Shown: positions 26,624 to 35,401 of the stretch, piece by piece
Position numbering within the stretch: position 1 is the stretch's first letter
Layout of the letters: the number at the start of each line of letters is the position of its first letter
The notes under the pieces: generated by a model
The model's input: the letters and a program-made list of their open reading frames with translations, nothing else
The model's database searches: none
Told to the model about the DNA's origin: nothing
Origin: Pistricoccus aurantiacus
Lineage (GTDB): Bacteria; Pseudomonadota; Gammaproteobacteria; Pseudomonadales; Halomonadaceae
Assembly (NCBI RefSeq): GCF_042682565.1
Contig: NZ_JBHUIC010000008.1
Direction: 5' to 3' (one strand)
Length of the DNA stretch: 64,000 nt
Made by a program: the position numbers and the translations under genes

Positions 26624-26760
26624 GATTTTCACCTCAGTGAAGTTGCTGATTGTTGATTGTTTTAAATCGGTTCTGGGAATGGGAGTCAGGGTCGCGTCGG
26701 CCATGCCTCGAGGCTGCGCGGACGCTGCGTTCAAACTGACATGTCATTACCTTGACACTT

Positions 26761-26778
26761 TTTGAATACGTATGCAAA
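26761..26778. promoter_or_regulatory. candidate LacI-family operator, main copy
   Basis: TTTGAATACGTATGCAAA is palindromic in 16 of 18 bases with a central CG, the usual LacI-family form. It lies 138-155 bases before the hisD-like start, just downstream of a -10-like box, where repression would be effective. Confidence 0.65.
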
Positions 26779-26799
26779 ACAAAAATATTGTATCGACCT

Positions 26800-26814
26800 C
26801 GGGTAATTTACCCG
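26800..26814. promoter_or_regulatory. 15-base perfect palindrome in the cluster promoter region
   Basis: CGGGTAATTTACCCG is fully symmetric about its central T. It is too short and AT-centred for a good terminator and has no U tail. It sits upstream of the -10-like box, where an activator could bind. Confidence 0.45.
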
Positions 26815-26911
26815 CCTAGGAGAAAGAAACTTTTTTGAAAACAGGCGACTAATGTGAGATTAGAAGCTCGGGCATCTAGACCGATATGCGACCAAAGGCT
26901 AACAGGCAGAG

Positions 26912-27946
26912 TCAGTCGAGAACGGTTTCCCTTATGGGTTGGCGGGCGCTATGACGCAAGATGGGAGTAACGGGAAGGACTCTGCTCTCGGTATGGAAAT
27001 CTCCCTGACGAATCTGCTTTAGCAGCAGCTCCGTTGCCTGCTCGATCATCTGATCCACCGGCTGGCGTACCGTGGTCAGCCGATAACTTGGCCAGGCGGC
27101 GATGGGAGTGTCGTCGAATCCGATTACCGAGACATCTTCGGGCACCCGATAACCAAGCTCATAGCGCAGCGTCTCCATCACGGCGATCGCCATATGATCG
27201 CTGGCGGCGAAGATGGCATCAGGATAAGGCGGCTTAGCGAACAGCCGCTGCGTGGCCGCGCGCGCGCACTCGAAGTCATAGTCGCCGTAAGCTATTGCAT
27301 GGCAACGTTTGCCGACCGAGGCCAGCCCATCGACAAGGCCTTCGTAGCGGTGACGGCTGGTCGACGAGGACTCGAGCCCCGCCAGGTAAGCGACTCGCTC
27401 GTGCCCGCCCATGGTCAGATAGCTACCGACCCAAAAGCCGCCATGGTAATTGTCGCTGTAAACCTGGCTGATGCCCGCGAAGTCCACCTGGCGATTGATC
27501 AGCACCACTGGAATGCCGCTATCGGCGCATTCCCGGGCGAGCGACGAGGTCAGCGAGGCGGACATCATCAGGATGCCATCGACCTGGCTCTGCAGAATGC
27601 TGTCCATCACGCTGCTGGAATCGCCGTCTTCAGGGACCACGAACAGTAACAGATGATAACCCTCGCTCTGGAAACGTAACGATGCCTTTGCCACCACAAG
27701 CGGGTAGAACATGTTGTCGAGGCTCGACAGCACCAGGGCGATGGTTCTTGATGAGCGGGTAATCAGTGAGCGGGCGATGCTGTTGGGACGATAGCCGAGT
27801 TCCTTGGCCGCCTTGAGCACTTTGCACCGGGTCTTTTCCGATATACTGGCCTTGGGCGAAAAGCAACGGCTCACCGCCGACTGGGAGACTCCCGCACGCT
27901 CGGCGACATCGCGTGACGTGACGACTCTTTTCTTCTGCATGCACAT
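26912..27946 (-). CDS. LacI-family transcriptional regulator
   Basis: About 344 residues. The DNA-binding head VTSRDVAERAGVSQSAVSRCF is followed by the hinge helix PNSIARSLITRSS, then a periplasmic-binding-like sugar-type domain with DAIFAASDHMAIAVME and VIGFDDTPIAAW. It may start at 27946 or 27940; the ribosome site is weak. A copy of the cluster operator lies just upstream, implying autoregulation. It most likely represses the hisD-like catabolic cluster until its substrate binds. Confidence 0.9.
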   Translation of the reverse strand: MCMQKKRVVTSRDVAERAGVSQSAVSRCFSPKASISEKTRCKVLKAAKELGYRPNSIARSLITRSSRTIALVLSSLDNMFYPLVVAKASLRFQSEGYHLLLFVVPEDGDSSSVMDSILQSQVDGILMMSASLTSSLARECADSGIPVVLINRQVDFAGISQVYSDNYHGGFWVGSYLTMGGHERVAYLAGLESSSTSRHRYEGLVDGLASVGKRCHAIAYGDYDFECARAATQRLFAKPPYPDAIFAASDHMAIAVMETLRYELGYRVPEDVSVIGFDDTPIAAWPSYRLTTVRQPVDQMIEQATELLLKQIRQGDFHTESRVLPVTPILRHSARQPIRETVLD

Positions 27947-27956
27947 AAGTCTCGAA

Positions 27957-27974
27957 TAAGAATACGTAGTCAAA
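27957..27974. promoter_or_regulatory. candidate LacI-family operator in the lacI leader
   Basis: TAAGAATACGTAGTCAAA shares GAATACGTA and the TCAAA end with the main operator 1.2 kb away, with the same central CG. It lies 11-28 bases before the lacI start. Confidence 0.5.
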
Positions 27975-28109
27975 TCATACCAGCATCAAATCGAATTAGC
28001 GCTTGATCGAGATCATGGCAGTCACTGATCGTTACCGTCACGCGGTATCGTCCCGAGAGCGTCAATGGCGACAGCCAAGGAAATCGGATGCTTACGAGAC
28101 GAGGTCTTT

Positions 28110-28682
28110 TTACCAGGCGGGCTTTAACACCAGCCTCCCGGATTTCACGTCGATGGCGATATCGTGGCCGCGCAGACGGCGTTGGTCATCCTCGTCGAGC
28201 CGGTAGACCGGCACCTGCTCGAGTACCTGGGAAGCAAGCCGAGCAGCGAGATCGATCATCGGGGCCAGCCCGCCGGGCAGCCAATCCGCCTGCACGTCGC
28301 TGTCAAGCAGGGTCAAACGGCGAATGTACACCGCCTTGTCTTCTGGCTCGTAGACCGGAGTGCCTTCCAGGCGCAGCGCGATCTGCGCCGGCATGCGGCT
28401 ACCGAAGGCGTTGAGCGCCATGTTCCCGGCCACATCCAGCACCATCACGTTGCGCCCTTCCGGGCCGAGGGTAATATCCGCCCGTTCCAGATCCAGCGCC
28501 AGCGGCGCGCCCATCGCCAGTTGACGGCGATCGAACTCCTCCACGGAGTCCATCAGGTAGCGCTCCAGCTCTGCCTCGCTGACGGAATAGCTCACCAGGC
28601 TCGCGCAGCCGGCCAGCAGCCACGAAACCATCAATGCGGATAGCAGGAAGCGTTTGAACGGCAAGGCGATGATAGGATTCAT
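28110..28682 (-). CDS. DUF1439-type lipoprotein
   Basis: 190 residues. A signal peptide with lipobox LLAGC puts the acylated Cys near residue 25. The mature part, with VSYSVSEAELERYLMD and strand-rich sequence, resembles DUF1439 (YceB-like) outer-membrane lipoproteins of unknown function. GAGGTAA precedes the ATG at 28682; eight codons upstream remain open. Divergent from tspO. Confidence 0.78.
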   Translation of the reverse strand: MNPIIALPFKRFLLSALMVSWLLAGCASLVSYSVSEAELERYLMDSVEEFDRRQLAMGAPLALDLERADITLGPEGRNVMVLDVAGNMALNAFGSRMPAQIALRLEGTPVYEPEDKAVYIRRLTLLDSDVQADWLPGGLAPMIDLAARLASQVLEQVPVYRLDEDDQRRLRGHDIAIDVKSGRLVLKPAW

Positions 28683-28767
28683 TGAGTTACCTCGGGCTTG
28701 AAACACGTGGCTCTTTGAAATGAGTCAAACATACGCTACTTCGCCGAAATCAGAAAAAGGAACCTTC

Positions 28768-29265
28768 ATGACACCGTCATCCAAGTCGAAACAGGTCATG
28801 GGATTGATCGGCTGGCTTGTGGTGAGCTTTATTGCCGCCGGCCTCGGCGCGATGGCGTCGGTGAACGCCAGCGCTTTCTATGGCCAGCTCGCTCAACCGG
28901 AGTGGGCGCCGCCGGCCTGGGTGTTCGGGCCGGCCTGGACGCTCCTGTATGCCTTGATGGGCATCGCCGCCTGGCTGGTCTGGCGCAAAGGCGGATTTCG
29001 TGCCAACCAAGCGGCCTTGACCTTGTTCCTGGTGCAGCTTGCGATAAACGCGCTATGGAGCTGGCTGTTCTTCGCCTGGCATCTCGGCGCCCTGGCCTTC
29101 GCCGATATCCTGCTGCTCTGGCTGCTGATCCTGGCTACCCTGCTGGCGTTCTGGCGGATAAGCCGCTCTGCCGGTGCCCTGCTTGTGCCTTACCTGCTGT
29201 GGGTCAGTTTCGCCGCCGTGCTGTGTTTTTCCGTATGGCAGCTCAATCCCCAGGCGCTGGGTTAG
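28768..29265 (+). CDS. tspO: TspO/MBR-family membrane protein
   Basis: 165 residues, five hydrophobic helices. Trp-rich signatures WAPPAWVFGPAWTLLYALMG and INALWSWLFF match the TspO/peripheral benzodiazepine receptor family, which binds porphyrins and is linked to stress response. AAGGA lies before the ATG at 28768; an earlier in-frame start at 28720 has no ribosome site. The exact role here is unknown. Confidence 0.9.
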   Translation: MTPSSKSKQVMGLIGWLVVSFIAAGLGAMASVNASAFYGQLAQPEWAPPAWVFGPAWTLLYALMGIAAWLVWRKGGFRANQAALTLFLVQLAINALWSWLFFAWHLGALAFADILLLWLLILATLLAFWRISRSAGALLVPYLLWVSFAAVLCFSVWQLNPQALG

Positions 29266-29311
29266 GAATCGTCGTCCAGAAGACGCTCGCTCCATAGCAG
29301 TCTCTAGGGAT

Positions 29312-29398
29312 CGGTCACAATGACAGCTTTCTTGCGTCGCGATAGTCTACGCTGAATTTATCGCGCTGCCGGAGGCGTCGCTCTGGCGCGGTCACAAT
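29312..29398 (+). promoter_or_regulatory. 10-base direct repeat before the SLC13 gene
   Basis: CGGTCACAAT occurs at 29312-29321 and 29389-29398, the second copy ending 3 bases before the ribosome site. It may be a regulatory repeat; nothing else is recognised in this gap. Confidence 0.3.
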
Positions 29399-29416
29399 AC
29401 AAGGAGAGAGTTGATC

Positions 29417-31012
29417 ATGGCAGAATCCCAGCAGCAGGATGAACACAACGAATTCGGCGGCGAGGAAGGAAGCAAGCGATCTCCCGGCCTGATCTGGAGC
29501 TTGCGCGCTGCCGGGCTAGTGGTAGCGGCTGTCGTCTGGCTGGCGATGGGCAATGCCGAATCGCTGTCGCCGGATGCCCGCTGGGTGGCAACCATCGGCA
29601 GCCTGATGGCAATCTGGTGGATGACCGAGGCGATTCCGCTTTCGGTCACGTCGCTGCTGCCGATCGTCTTGATTCCGATGCTCACCGATCGCGGCGTTTC
29701 CGAAACCACGGCCCCTTATGCCAGTTCCATCGTCTTCCTGTTTCTCGGCGGTTTCCTGATCGCCATCGCCATGGAAAAATGGGACCTGCACCGGCGCATC
29801 GCGCTTTTGACTCTGCGGCAGGTCGGCGTCGAGCCGAAGCGCATCGTGCTGGGGATGATGCTCGCCACCGGCTTTCTGTCCATGTGGGTTTCGAACACCG
29901 CCACCACGCTGATGATGCTGCCGATCGCCCTTTCCGTGCTGACCCTGGTGGTCGAGCGTAGCGGCAGCAACGATGCCACCAAGGTCGGCCGCAACCTGCG
30001 GGAAGGCGCTCGAATTTCCGACATCATCGACGACAAGCACATCCGCCGGTTCGGTGTCTGTCTGGTGCTCGCCATCGCCTGGTCCGCCTCCATGGGCGGG
30101 CTCGGTACCATTTTGGGCTCTCCCCCCAACGCCATCGTCGCCGGCTATGCGGCGGATCAACTGGGTCGCGATATCGGCTTTCTTAATTGGATGATGCTCG
30201 GGGTGCCGCTGGCGCTCGTCTTCATCCTGATCGGCTGGGTATTGATGACCCGGGTGCTCTATCGCTTCGAGCTCGATGAGGTGCCCGGCGGACGCCAGAT
30301 GATCACGGAGCAGCTGCAACAGCTGGGGCCGGTCAGCCAGGGCGAGCGCATGGTCATGTTCGTGTTTGGCGGCGCCGCTTTCCTGTGGATCGTGCCAGGG
30401 CTACTGGTTTCGCTTCCGGTGATCGGTGATTCCCTCGCTTTCCTGGGCGGTCTTGACGATACGGCCATCGCCATCGCCGCCGGTATCGTCTTGTTCCTCC
30501 TTCCCGGTAACGGCAAGGGGGACATGGTGCTCGACTGGAAGGACGCGGAAAACGGTCTGCCCTGGGGCGTACTGCTGCTGTTCGGCGGCGGCCTGTCGCT
30601 GGCCGGCGCCGTGGCGGGCACGGGACTGGATGGGTGGTTCGGTGAGCAGGTGACCGCTCTCGGCACCCTGCCGATCCTGGCGATAGTCGCAGCGGTGACC
30701 GTGATCGTGCTGTTTCTGACCGAGATCACCTCGAACACCGCCACCGCCGCTACTTTCATTCCCGTGCTGGGCGGGGTCGCCGTGGGCATCGACGTGGATG
30801 CGCTGACGCTGCTCATGCCGGCGGCTTTCGCCGCCACCTGCGCCTTCATGCTGCCGGTGGGCACGCCGCCCAACGCCATCGTTTTCGGCTCCGGCGTGGT
30901 AACCATCGCGCAGATGGCCAAGGGCGGCGCCGTGCTCAATGTGATCGGCGTCATGCTGATCACGCTGTTCTGCTATGTGCTGGGTGGCCTGGCGCTAGGT
31001 CTTGAGTTCTAA
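29417..31012 (+). CDS. SLC13/DASS-family sodium:dicarboxylate-type symporter
   Basis: 531 residues with about 12-14 helices. The paired Na+-site motifs are visible: VSNTATTLMMLPI in the first half and TSNTATAATFIPV in the second, plus the linked PPNAIV turns (SPPNAIVAG, TPPNAIVFG). AAGGAG lies 10 bases before the ATG. Family members take up succinate, citrate or sulfate. A polar 30-residue N-terminal tail, rich in Gln and Glu, precedes helix 1. The substrate is not determined. Confidence 0.9.
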   Translation: MAESQQQDEHNEFGGEEGSKRSPGLIWSLRAAGLVVAAVVWLAMGNAESLSPDARWVATIGSLMAIWWMTEAIPLSVTSLLPIVLIPMLTDRGVSETTAPYASSIVFLFLGGFLIAIAMEKWDLHRRIALLTLRQVGVEPKRIVLGMMLATGFLSMWVSNTATTLMMLPIALSVLTLVVERSGSNDATKVGRNLREGARISDIIDDKHIRRFGVCLVLAIAWSASMGGLGTILGSPPNAIVAGYAADQLGRDIGFLNWMMLGVPLALVFILIGWVLMTRVLYRFELDEVPGGRQMITEQLQQLGPVSQGERMVMFVFGGAAFLWIVPGLLVSLPVIGDSLAFLGGLDDTAIAIAAGIVLFLLPGNGKGDMVLDWKDAENGLPWGVLLLFGGGLSLAGAVAGTGLDGWFGEQVTALGTLPILAIVAAVTVIVLFLTEITSNTATAATFIPVLGGVAVGIDVDALTLLMPAAFAATCAFMLPVGTPPNAIVFGSGVVTIAQMAKGGAVLNVIGVMLITLFCYVLGGLALGLEF

Positions 31013-31233
31013 GGCGAGTCACGCCGCTCCTGCGCCTTGCGCGCCTTGTTGCGCCGATAGCGACGCAGGAGCGCGATACTTACGGCAGAAAGTAGCATCA
31101 GCGCCAGCACCAGCGCCTCCCAGGGTCGCGCCGCGTCTCCCAGCCAGGTCTCCAGAGTGAGGATCATCACGAAGCCGATGGCCTGGCTGGCGATAGCCAG
31201 GGCGCGTAGAGGATCGAAGCCGGGCTTGGCCAT
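31009..31233 (-). CDS. small two-helix membrane protein, unknown function
   Basis: 74 residues. Two hydrophobic segments (ALAIASQAIGFVMILTLETWL and ALVLALMLLSAVSIALL) are followed by a strongly basic C terminus RRYRRNKARKAQERR. AGGAGA precedes the ATG at 31233. Its stop codon overlaps the SLC13 stop (31009-31012), tail to tail. No family is recognised. Confidence 0.6.
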   Translation of the reverse strand: MAKPGFDPLRALAIASQAIGFVMILTLETWLGDAARPWEALVLALMLLSAVSIALLRRYRRNKARKAQERRDSP

Positions 31234-31368
31234 GAGGTCTCCTGCCATGAGGGATTGTGAATCGCGCGAGTGACAGTATCCACCGCGCGCATTAGGCTAT
31301 GGCATCGCATCATACCGCAAGGCCAAAGGCGCTGACTCGAGCGCCCCTCTGTCTCTGGAGCACTTGTC

Positions 31369-32166
31369 ATGGACGCTATCGCGCTAGGGCCGCTGCTGAT
31401 TTCCCTGCCCCGGCTTTATGCCTTTCTCGCCGCGCTATTGCTGCTGATCGCTAGCCTGCTGCTGCTCCGCCTGCCCAAAGGCCACCAGGCTCGCTGGTTC
31501 AACGGACTGGTGATTGCCTGGCTGCTCGCCGCTCGCCTTGGCCATGTTATGGTGCACTGGAGTGTCTACGAGCAGGCGCCGCTGGATGCGCTGAAGTTCT
31601 GGCAGCCGGGCTATGACCCGCTCTGGGGGCTGATCGCCGCCCTGCTGTGGAGCGCCTGGACCCTGCGCCGCCAGGCGCTGAAACTGCTGGGGGCCGCGGT
31701 GTTGGTCTCTGCCAGCAGCGCGCTATGGTTTGCGCTGGTGTTGACCAATCCCCTGGGTAGCGATACGGGCCTGGAAAGACTGCCGGAACTGACCCTGGAG
31801 AATCTCGACGGCGAACCGGTGGAGCTGGCCTCGCTGACCGGCAAGCCGGTCATCCTCAATCTGTGGGCCACCTGGTGCCCGCCCTGTCGTCGGGAGATGC
31901 CGCTGCTGGCGGAGGTGGACGAGCGCGATGACGTCACCGTGGTAGTGGTCAATCAGGGCGAGGAACTTCTGCAGATCATTCGTTTTCTGGACGGCGAGGA
32001 ACTGGCCTTCCGCCATCCCCTGCTCGACCCGCGCCAGCAGCTGATGGTGCTCAGCGAATCCCCGGGGCTGCCCACCACGCTATTCTTCGACGCTCAGGGG
32101 GCGCTTCTCGAGCGTCATATCGGCGAGCTGACCCGCGCTCAGCTGAACGCCTGGCTGTCGCCCTGA
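31369..32166 (+). CDS. TlpA-like thioredoxin with N-terminal Lgt-like membrane domain
   Basis: 265 residues in two parts. Residues 1-125 hold about four membrane helices with GPL--SL-RLYAFL and AARLGHVMVHW ... WQPGYDPLWGLIAALLW, which recall the core of prolipoprotein diacylglyceryl transferase but without its catalytic residues as far as can be seen. Residues 135-265 form a thioredoxin domain with WATWCPPC (Cys170, Cys173) and the cis-Pro loop GLPTT (Pro235). Probably a membrane-anchored periplasmic disulfide reductase. GGAG precedes the ATG. Confidence 0.82.
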   Translation: MDAIALGPLLISLPRLYAFLAALLLLIASLLLLRLPKGHQARWFNGLVIAWLLAARLGHVMVHWSVYEQAPLDALKFWQPGYDPLWGLIAALLWSAWTLRRQALKLLGAAVLVSASSALWFALVLTNPLGSDTGLERLPELTLENLDGEPVELASLTGKPVILNLWATWCPPCRREMPLLAEVDERDDVTVVVVNQGEELLQIIRFLDGEELAFRHPLLDPRQQLMVLSESPGLPTTLFFDAQGALLERHIGELTRAQLNAWLSP

Positions 32167-32292
32167 TCCGTCGAGTCGCTATTTAAGCTGTCTCGACGTT
32201 TGCTGTAAGATACCGCGCCCTTTTGAGCGATAACCGCTTGAGCGACAACAGCTCAAGCAACATCAGTTTGAGCGACGACACCGCGAGGCCGT

Positions 32293-35244
32293 ATGAGCGT
32301 TTACACACCGGGCCAGCGCTGGATCAGCGACGGCGAAGCCGAACTGGGCCTGGGCACCGTCTTGAATTGCGATGTCCGCACGGTAACCGTGCTGTTTCCC
32401 ATCAGTCAGGAAACCCGTACCTACAGCGCTCGCCAGGCACCGCTGACCCGGGTGGCCTTCGGTAGCGGCGATCGCATTCAGTCCGCCCAGGGCTGGCATC
32501 TGCGGGTGGAGGACAGCAGGGAGGTCGACGGGCTTATCGTCTATATCGGCGAGGACGAGAACGGCGAGCCTCGCGAGCTGCCGGAAACTCGACTGGCGGA
32601 CAGCCTGCAGTTCGACCAAGCCCGAGATCGACTGTTGACCGGCCAGGTGGATCGCAACGACTGGTTCGATCTGCGCTTTCGCACCCTGCGCCATCATCAG
32701 CGTATCGAACAGAACCCGGCCCTGGGCTTCGCCGGCCCCAAGATCGACCTGATTCCCCACCAGCTGTATATCGCCGACGAAGTGGCGGGCCGCCACGCAC
32801 CCCGGGTACTGCTGGCGGACGAGGTAGGTCTGGGCAAGACCATCGAGGCAGGTCTGATCCTGCATCGTCTGCTGCTGACCGGCCGCGTCGAACGGGCACT
32901 GATCCTGGTGCCGGACAGCCTGACCCACCAGTGGCTGGTGGAACTGCTGCGCCGTTTCGCTCTCGAGGTCACCCTGCTCGACGAGGCCCAGAGCCAGGCC
33001 TACGGCGAGTCCAACCCCTTCGAGGCGGGCCAGCTGATTCTCGCCAGCCAGCAGTGGCTGTTCGCCAATCCTCACCGTCAGGCTCAGGCGCTGGCCGGCG
33101 ACTGGGATCTGCTGATCGTCGACGAGGCCCATCACTTGAGTTGGTCGACGCAAGGCCCCGGGGCGGACTACGCCTGCGTCGATCGTCTGGCCCGGGCGAC
33201 TCCGGGCCTTTTGCTGCTGACCGCCACTCCGGAGCAGATGGGTTTCGAGAGCCATTTCGCCCGACTCAAGCTGCTCGACCCGGAGCGCTACCGAAGCCTG
33301 GAGGCGTTTCGCCAGGAGGAACGCGGGTACGCCCAGGTAGCGGAAGCCATCGACCTTCTTGAGCAGTTGCCCGGCCCTCTCCACAAGAGTCCCAATGAAA
33401 GCGCCCAGATTCAGGCGCGGATCGCCGCGGTGATCGATGACGCGGATAGCCGCGCGCTGCTGGCGACGCTGGCCAATCCGGAAAGCGGCGAGGATCAGCA
33501 GCAGGCGGCCCGGGACCAGCTTCGCGAACAGCTGCTCGATCGTCACGGTACCGGCCGGGTGATGTTTCGCAACAGCCGGCGACACGTTGGCGGCTTCCCG
33601 TCGCGCCGGCTAAACATGACGCCGCTGGAGCTGCCCTTGCCCTATCGCCGGGTGCTGCGCCGCCTTGAACAAAATAAGGACTCCCTGGGGGAACGGCTGC
33701 TGGAAACTGGTCTCGATCATCCGAAGATCGTGCTCTACCTGGACGCCATGTACCGAGCACTAGGAAAAGATCCGCTCAACGAGCCCTGGTGGCGCTTCGA
33801 CCCCCGGGTGACCTGGCTGCTGGAGAAGCTCACGGAAGTGGGCGAGGAAAAACTGCTGGTCATCGCCCACGAGCGCGAGACCGTCCTGGAACTGGCGGAG
33901 GGCCTGCGGGTGCTGGCCGGCGTGCACGCGCCGGTGTTTCACGAAGGGCTTTCCCTGCTGGAGCGGGATCGGGCCGCCGCCGCCTTCGCCGACCCGGAGG
34001 AAGGCTATCAACTGCTGATCTGTTCGGAAATCGGCTCGGAAGGGCGCAACTTCCAGTTCTGTTGCCATCTGGTGATGTTCGATCTGCCGCTGCACCCGGA
34101 TCAGCTGGAACAGAGAATCGGACGACTGGACCGTATCGGTCAGCGTCAGAATATCGAGATTCAGGTGCCGATCTTCCGCCACAGCCCCGGGGAGCGGCTG
34201 CTGCGCTGGTATCGGGAAGGCATGGACGCCTTCAGCGCGCCCCACGGGGTGGGCAGCGAGCTCTTCGGGGCCTTCGGTGACACCCTGGTGGAGGCCCTGC
34301 TGGACCCGACGGGCCTGGATGAAGTCGTTCACGAAACCCGGGCGCTGTTCGAAGTGCGCCTGGCGGAGCAAGACGCCGGACGCAACCGTCTGCTGGAACT
34401 CAACGCCTGCCGCCCGGTCAAGGCCAGGGAAGTCATCGCGGCTATCAAGGAACTCGATGACGATCCGGCCCTGCCGCGCTATCTGGATCGCGCCCTGGAT
34501 ATCTTCGGGGTGGACAGCCAGGACATCGGCGGTGAACTGCTGCACCTGCAGCCGAGTTCGCAGATGCAGGGCGGCCTGCCGGGATTGACCAAAGGGGAAG
34601 ACGGCTTCAGCGCCACTTTCTCACGTGCCCGCGCCTTGGCTCGAGACGACGTGCAGCGTCTTTCCTGGGAACATCCGCTGGTGCGGGAAATGATGTCCCG
34701 GCTGCTCGGCGGCACCATGGGCAACACCGCCTTGGCGACGCTCAAGCATCCGGCGATCCCCGGCGGACGGCTGATGGTCGAACACATCTTCCGCACCCAC
34801 TGTCCGGCGCCCAAGGCCTTGCACATCAGCCGCTTTTTGCCTGCTACCGCGGTGCGGGTGCTGCTGGATGAAACCGGCGCCAATCTCAGTGACAAGGTTT
34901 CCTTCGACGGCCTGGCCAGGCATCTGGGCAAGGTTAAGAAAGCCCCCGCCCGGGAATTGATCAAGAGCCGTCAGGGGCAACTGCGCGAGTTGATGGACAA
35001 GGCCGAGGAAGAAGCGGAACGGGAGCTGCCGAGCATCATCGAAGCGGCTCATCACCGAATGAATGAGCGGCTGGATGGCGAACTGGCGCGGCTCAAGGCC
35101 CTGGCGAAACACAACCCGGCGGTGCGGGATGACGAGATACGTGCCTTGGAAAATGAACTGGCGAGCCTCAGCGATGCCATCGAAAACACCCGGCTGCGGC
35201 TGGACGCGGCGCGGGTGATCGTGACGCTGGACGCGAACGCTTGA
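32293..35244 (+). CDS. rapA: RNA polymerase-associated Swi2/Snf2 ATPase RapA
   Basis: 983 residues (E. coli 968). The order is N-terminal Tudor-like domains binding RNA polymerase, then the Snf2 ATPase: Walker A DEVGLGKTIEAG (176-187), DEAHHLSW, TATPEQMG, and helicase C with SEIGSEGRNFQF and HPDQLEQRIGRLDRIGQ. It recycles stalled RNA polymerase. GAGG precedes the ATG. The region just upstream has short repeats of GAGCGA-CAAC-type sequence (about 32225-32280) of no clear meaning. Confidence 0.96.
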   Translation: MSVYTPGQRWISDGEAELGLGTVLNCDVRTVTVLFPISQETRTYSARQAPLTRVAFGSGDRIQSAQGWHLRVEDSREVDGLIVYIGEDENGEPRELPETRLADSLQFDQARDRLLTGQVDRNDWFDLRFRTLRHHQRIEQNPALGFAGPKIDLIPHQLYIADEVAGRHAPRVLLADEVGLGKTIEAGLILHRLLLTGRVERALILVPDSLTHQWLVELLRRFALEVTLLDEAQSQAYGESNPFEAGQLILASQQWLFANPHRQAQALAGDWDLLIVDEAHHLSWSTQGPGADYACVDRLARATPGLLLLTATPEQMGFESHFARLKLLDPERYRSLEAFRQEERGYAQVAEAIDLLEQLPGPLHKSPNESAQIQARIAAVIDDADSRALLATLANPESGEDQQQAARDQLREQLLDRHGTGRVMFRNSRRHVGGFPSRRLNMTPLELPLPYRRVLRRLEQNKDSLGERLLETGLDHPKIVLYLDAMYRALGKDPLNEPWWRFDPRVTWLLEKLTEVGEEKLLVIAHERETVLELAEGLRVLAGVHAPVFHEGLSLLERDRAAAAFADPEEGYQLLICSEIGSEGRNFQFCCHLVMFDLPLHPDQLEQRIGRLDRIGQRQNIEIQVPIFRHSPGERLLRWYREGMDAFSAPHGVGSELFGAFGDTLVEALLDPTGLDEVVHETRALFEVRLAEQDAGRNRLLELNACRPVKAREVIAAIKELDDDPALPRYLDRALDIFGVDSQDIGGELLHLQPSSQMQGGLPGLTKGEDGFSATFSRARALARDDVQRLSWEHPLVREMMSRLLGGTMGNTALATLKHPAIPGGRLMVEHIFRTHCPAPKALHISRFLPATAVRVLLDETGANLSDKVSFDGLARHLGKVKKAPARELIKSRQGQLRELMDKAEEEAERELPSIIEAAHHRMNERLDGELARLKALAKHNPAVRDDEIRALENELASLSDAIENTRLRLDAARVIVTLDANA

Positions 35245-35401
35245 TCGCCTTCCCCAGGGCATCCCAGAGAAGGCTTCAGCGTGGAATGTGCCTGAGGAGG
35301 CGCTTATCGTATCCTTGGAACATCGAAGCGCGAACAGAGCGCGCGGTTACGATGATCGCGGTCACTGGGCAAACAACGCTTCCGGGTCATGGAGAATCAC
35401 G

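Larger units (their letters stand above)
26624..26911 (-). promoter_or_regulatory. promoter region of the HisD/SDR/cupin cluster
   Basis: This 288-base AT-rich gap follows lacI and precedes the hisD-like gene. It contains the operator at 26761-26778 and a second palindrome at 26800-26814. On the minus strand TACAAT (revcomp of 26787-26792) is a fair -10 box between the two palindromes, with no good -35. No terminator for lacI was found, so read-through is possible. Confidence 0.5.

Noticed and set aside
32263..33585. 440-codon minus-strand open frame opposite rapA
   Set aside because: Shadow of the rapA reading frame; no ribosome site or recognisable motif.
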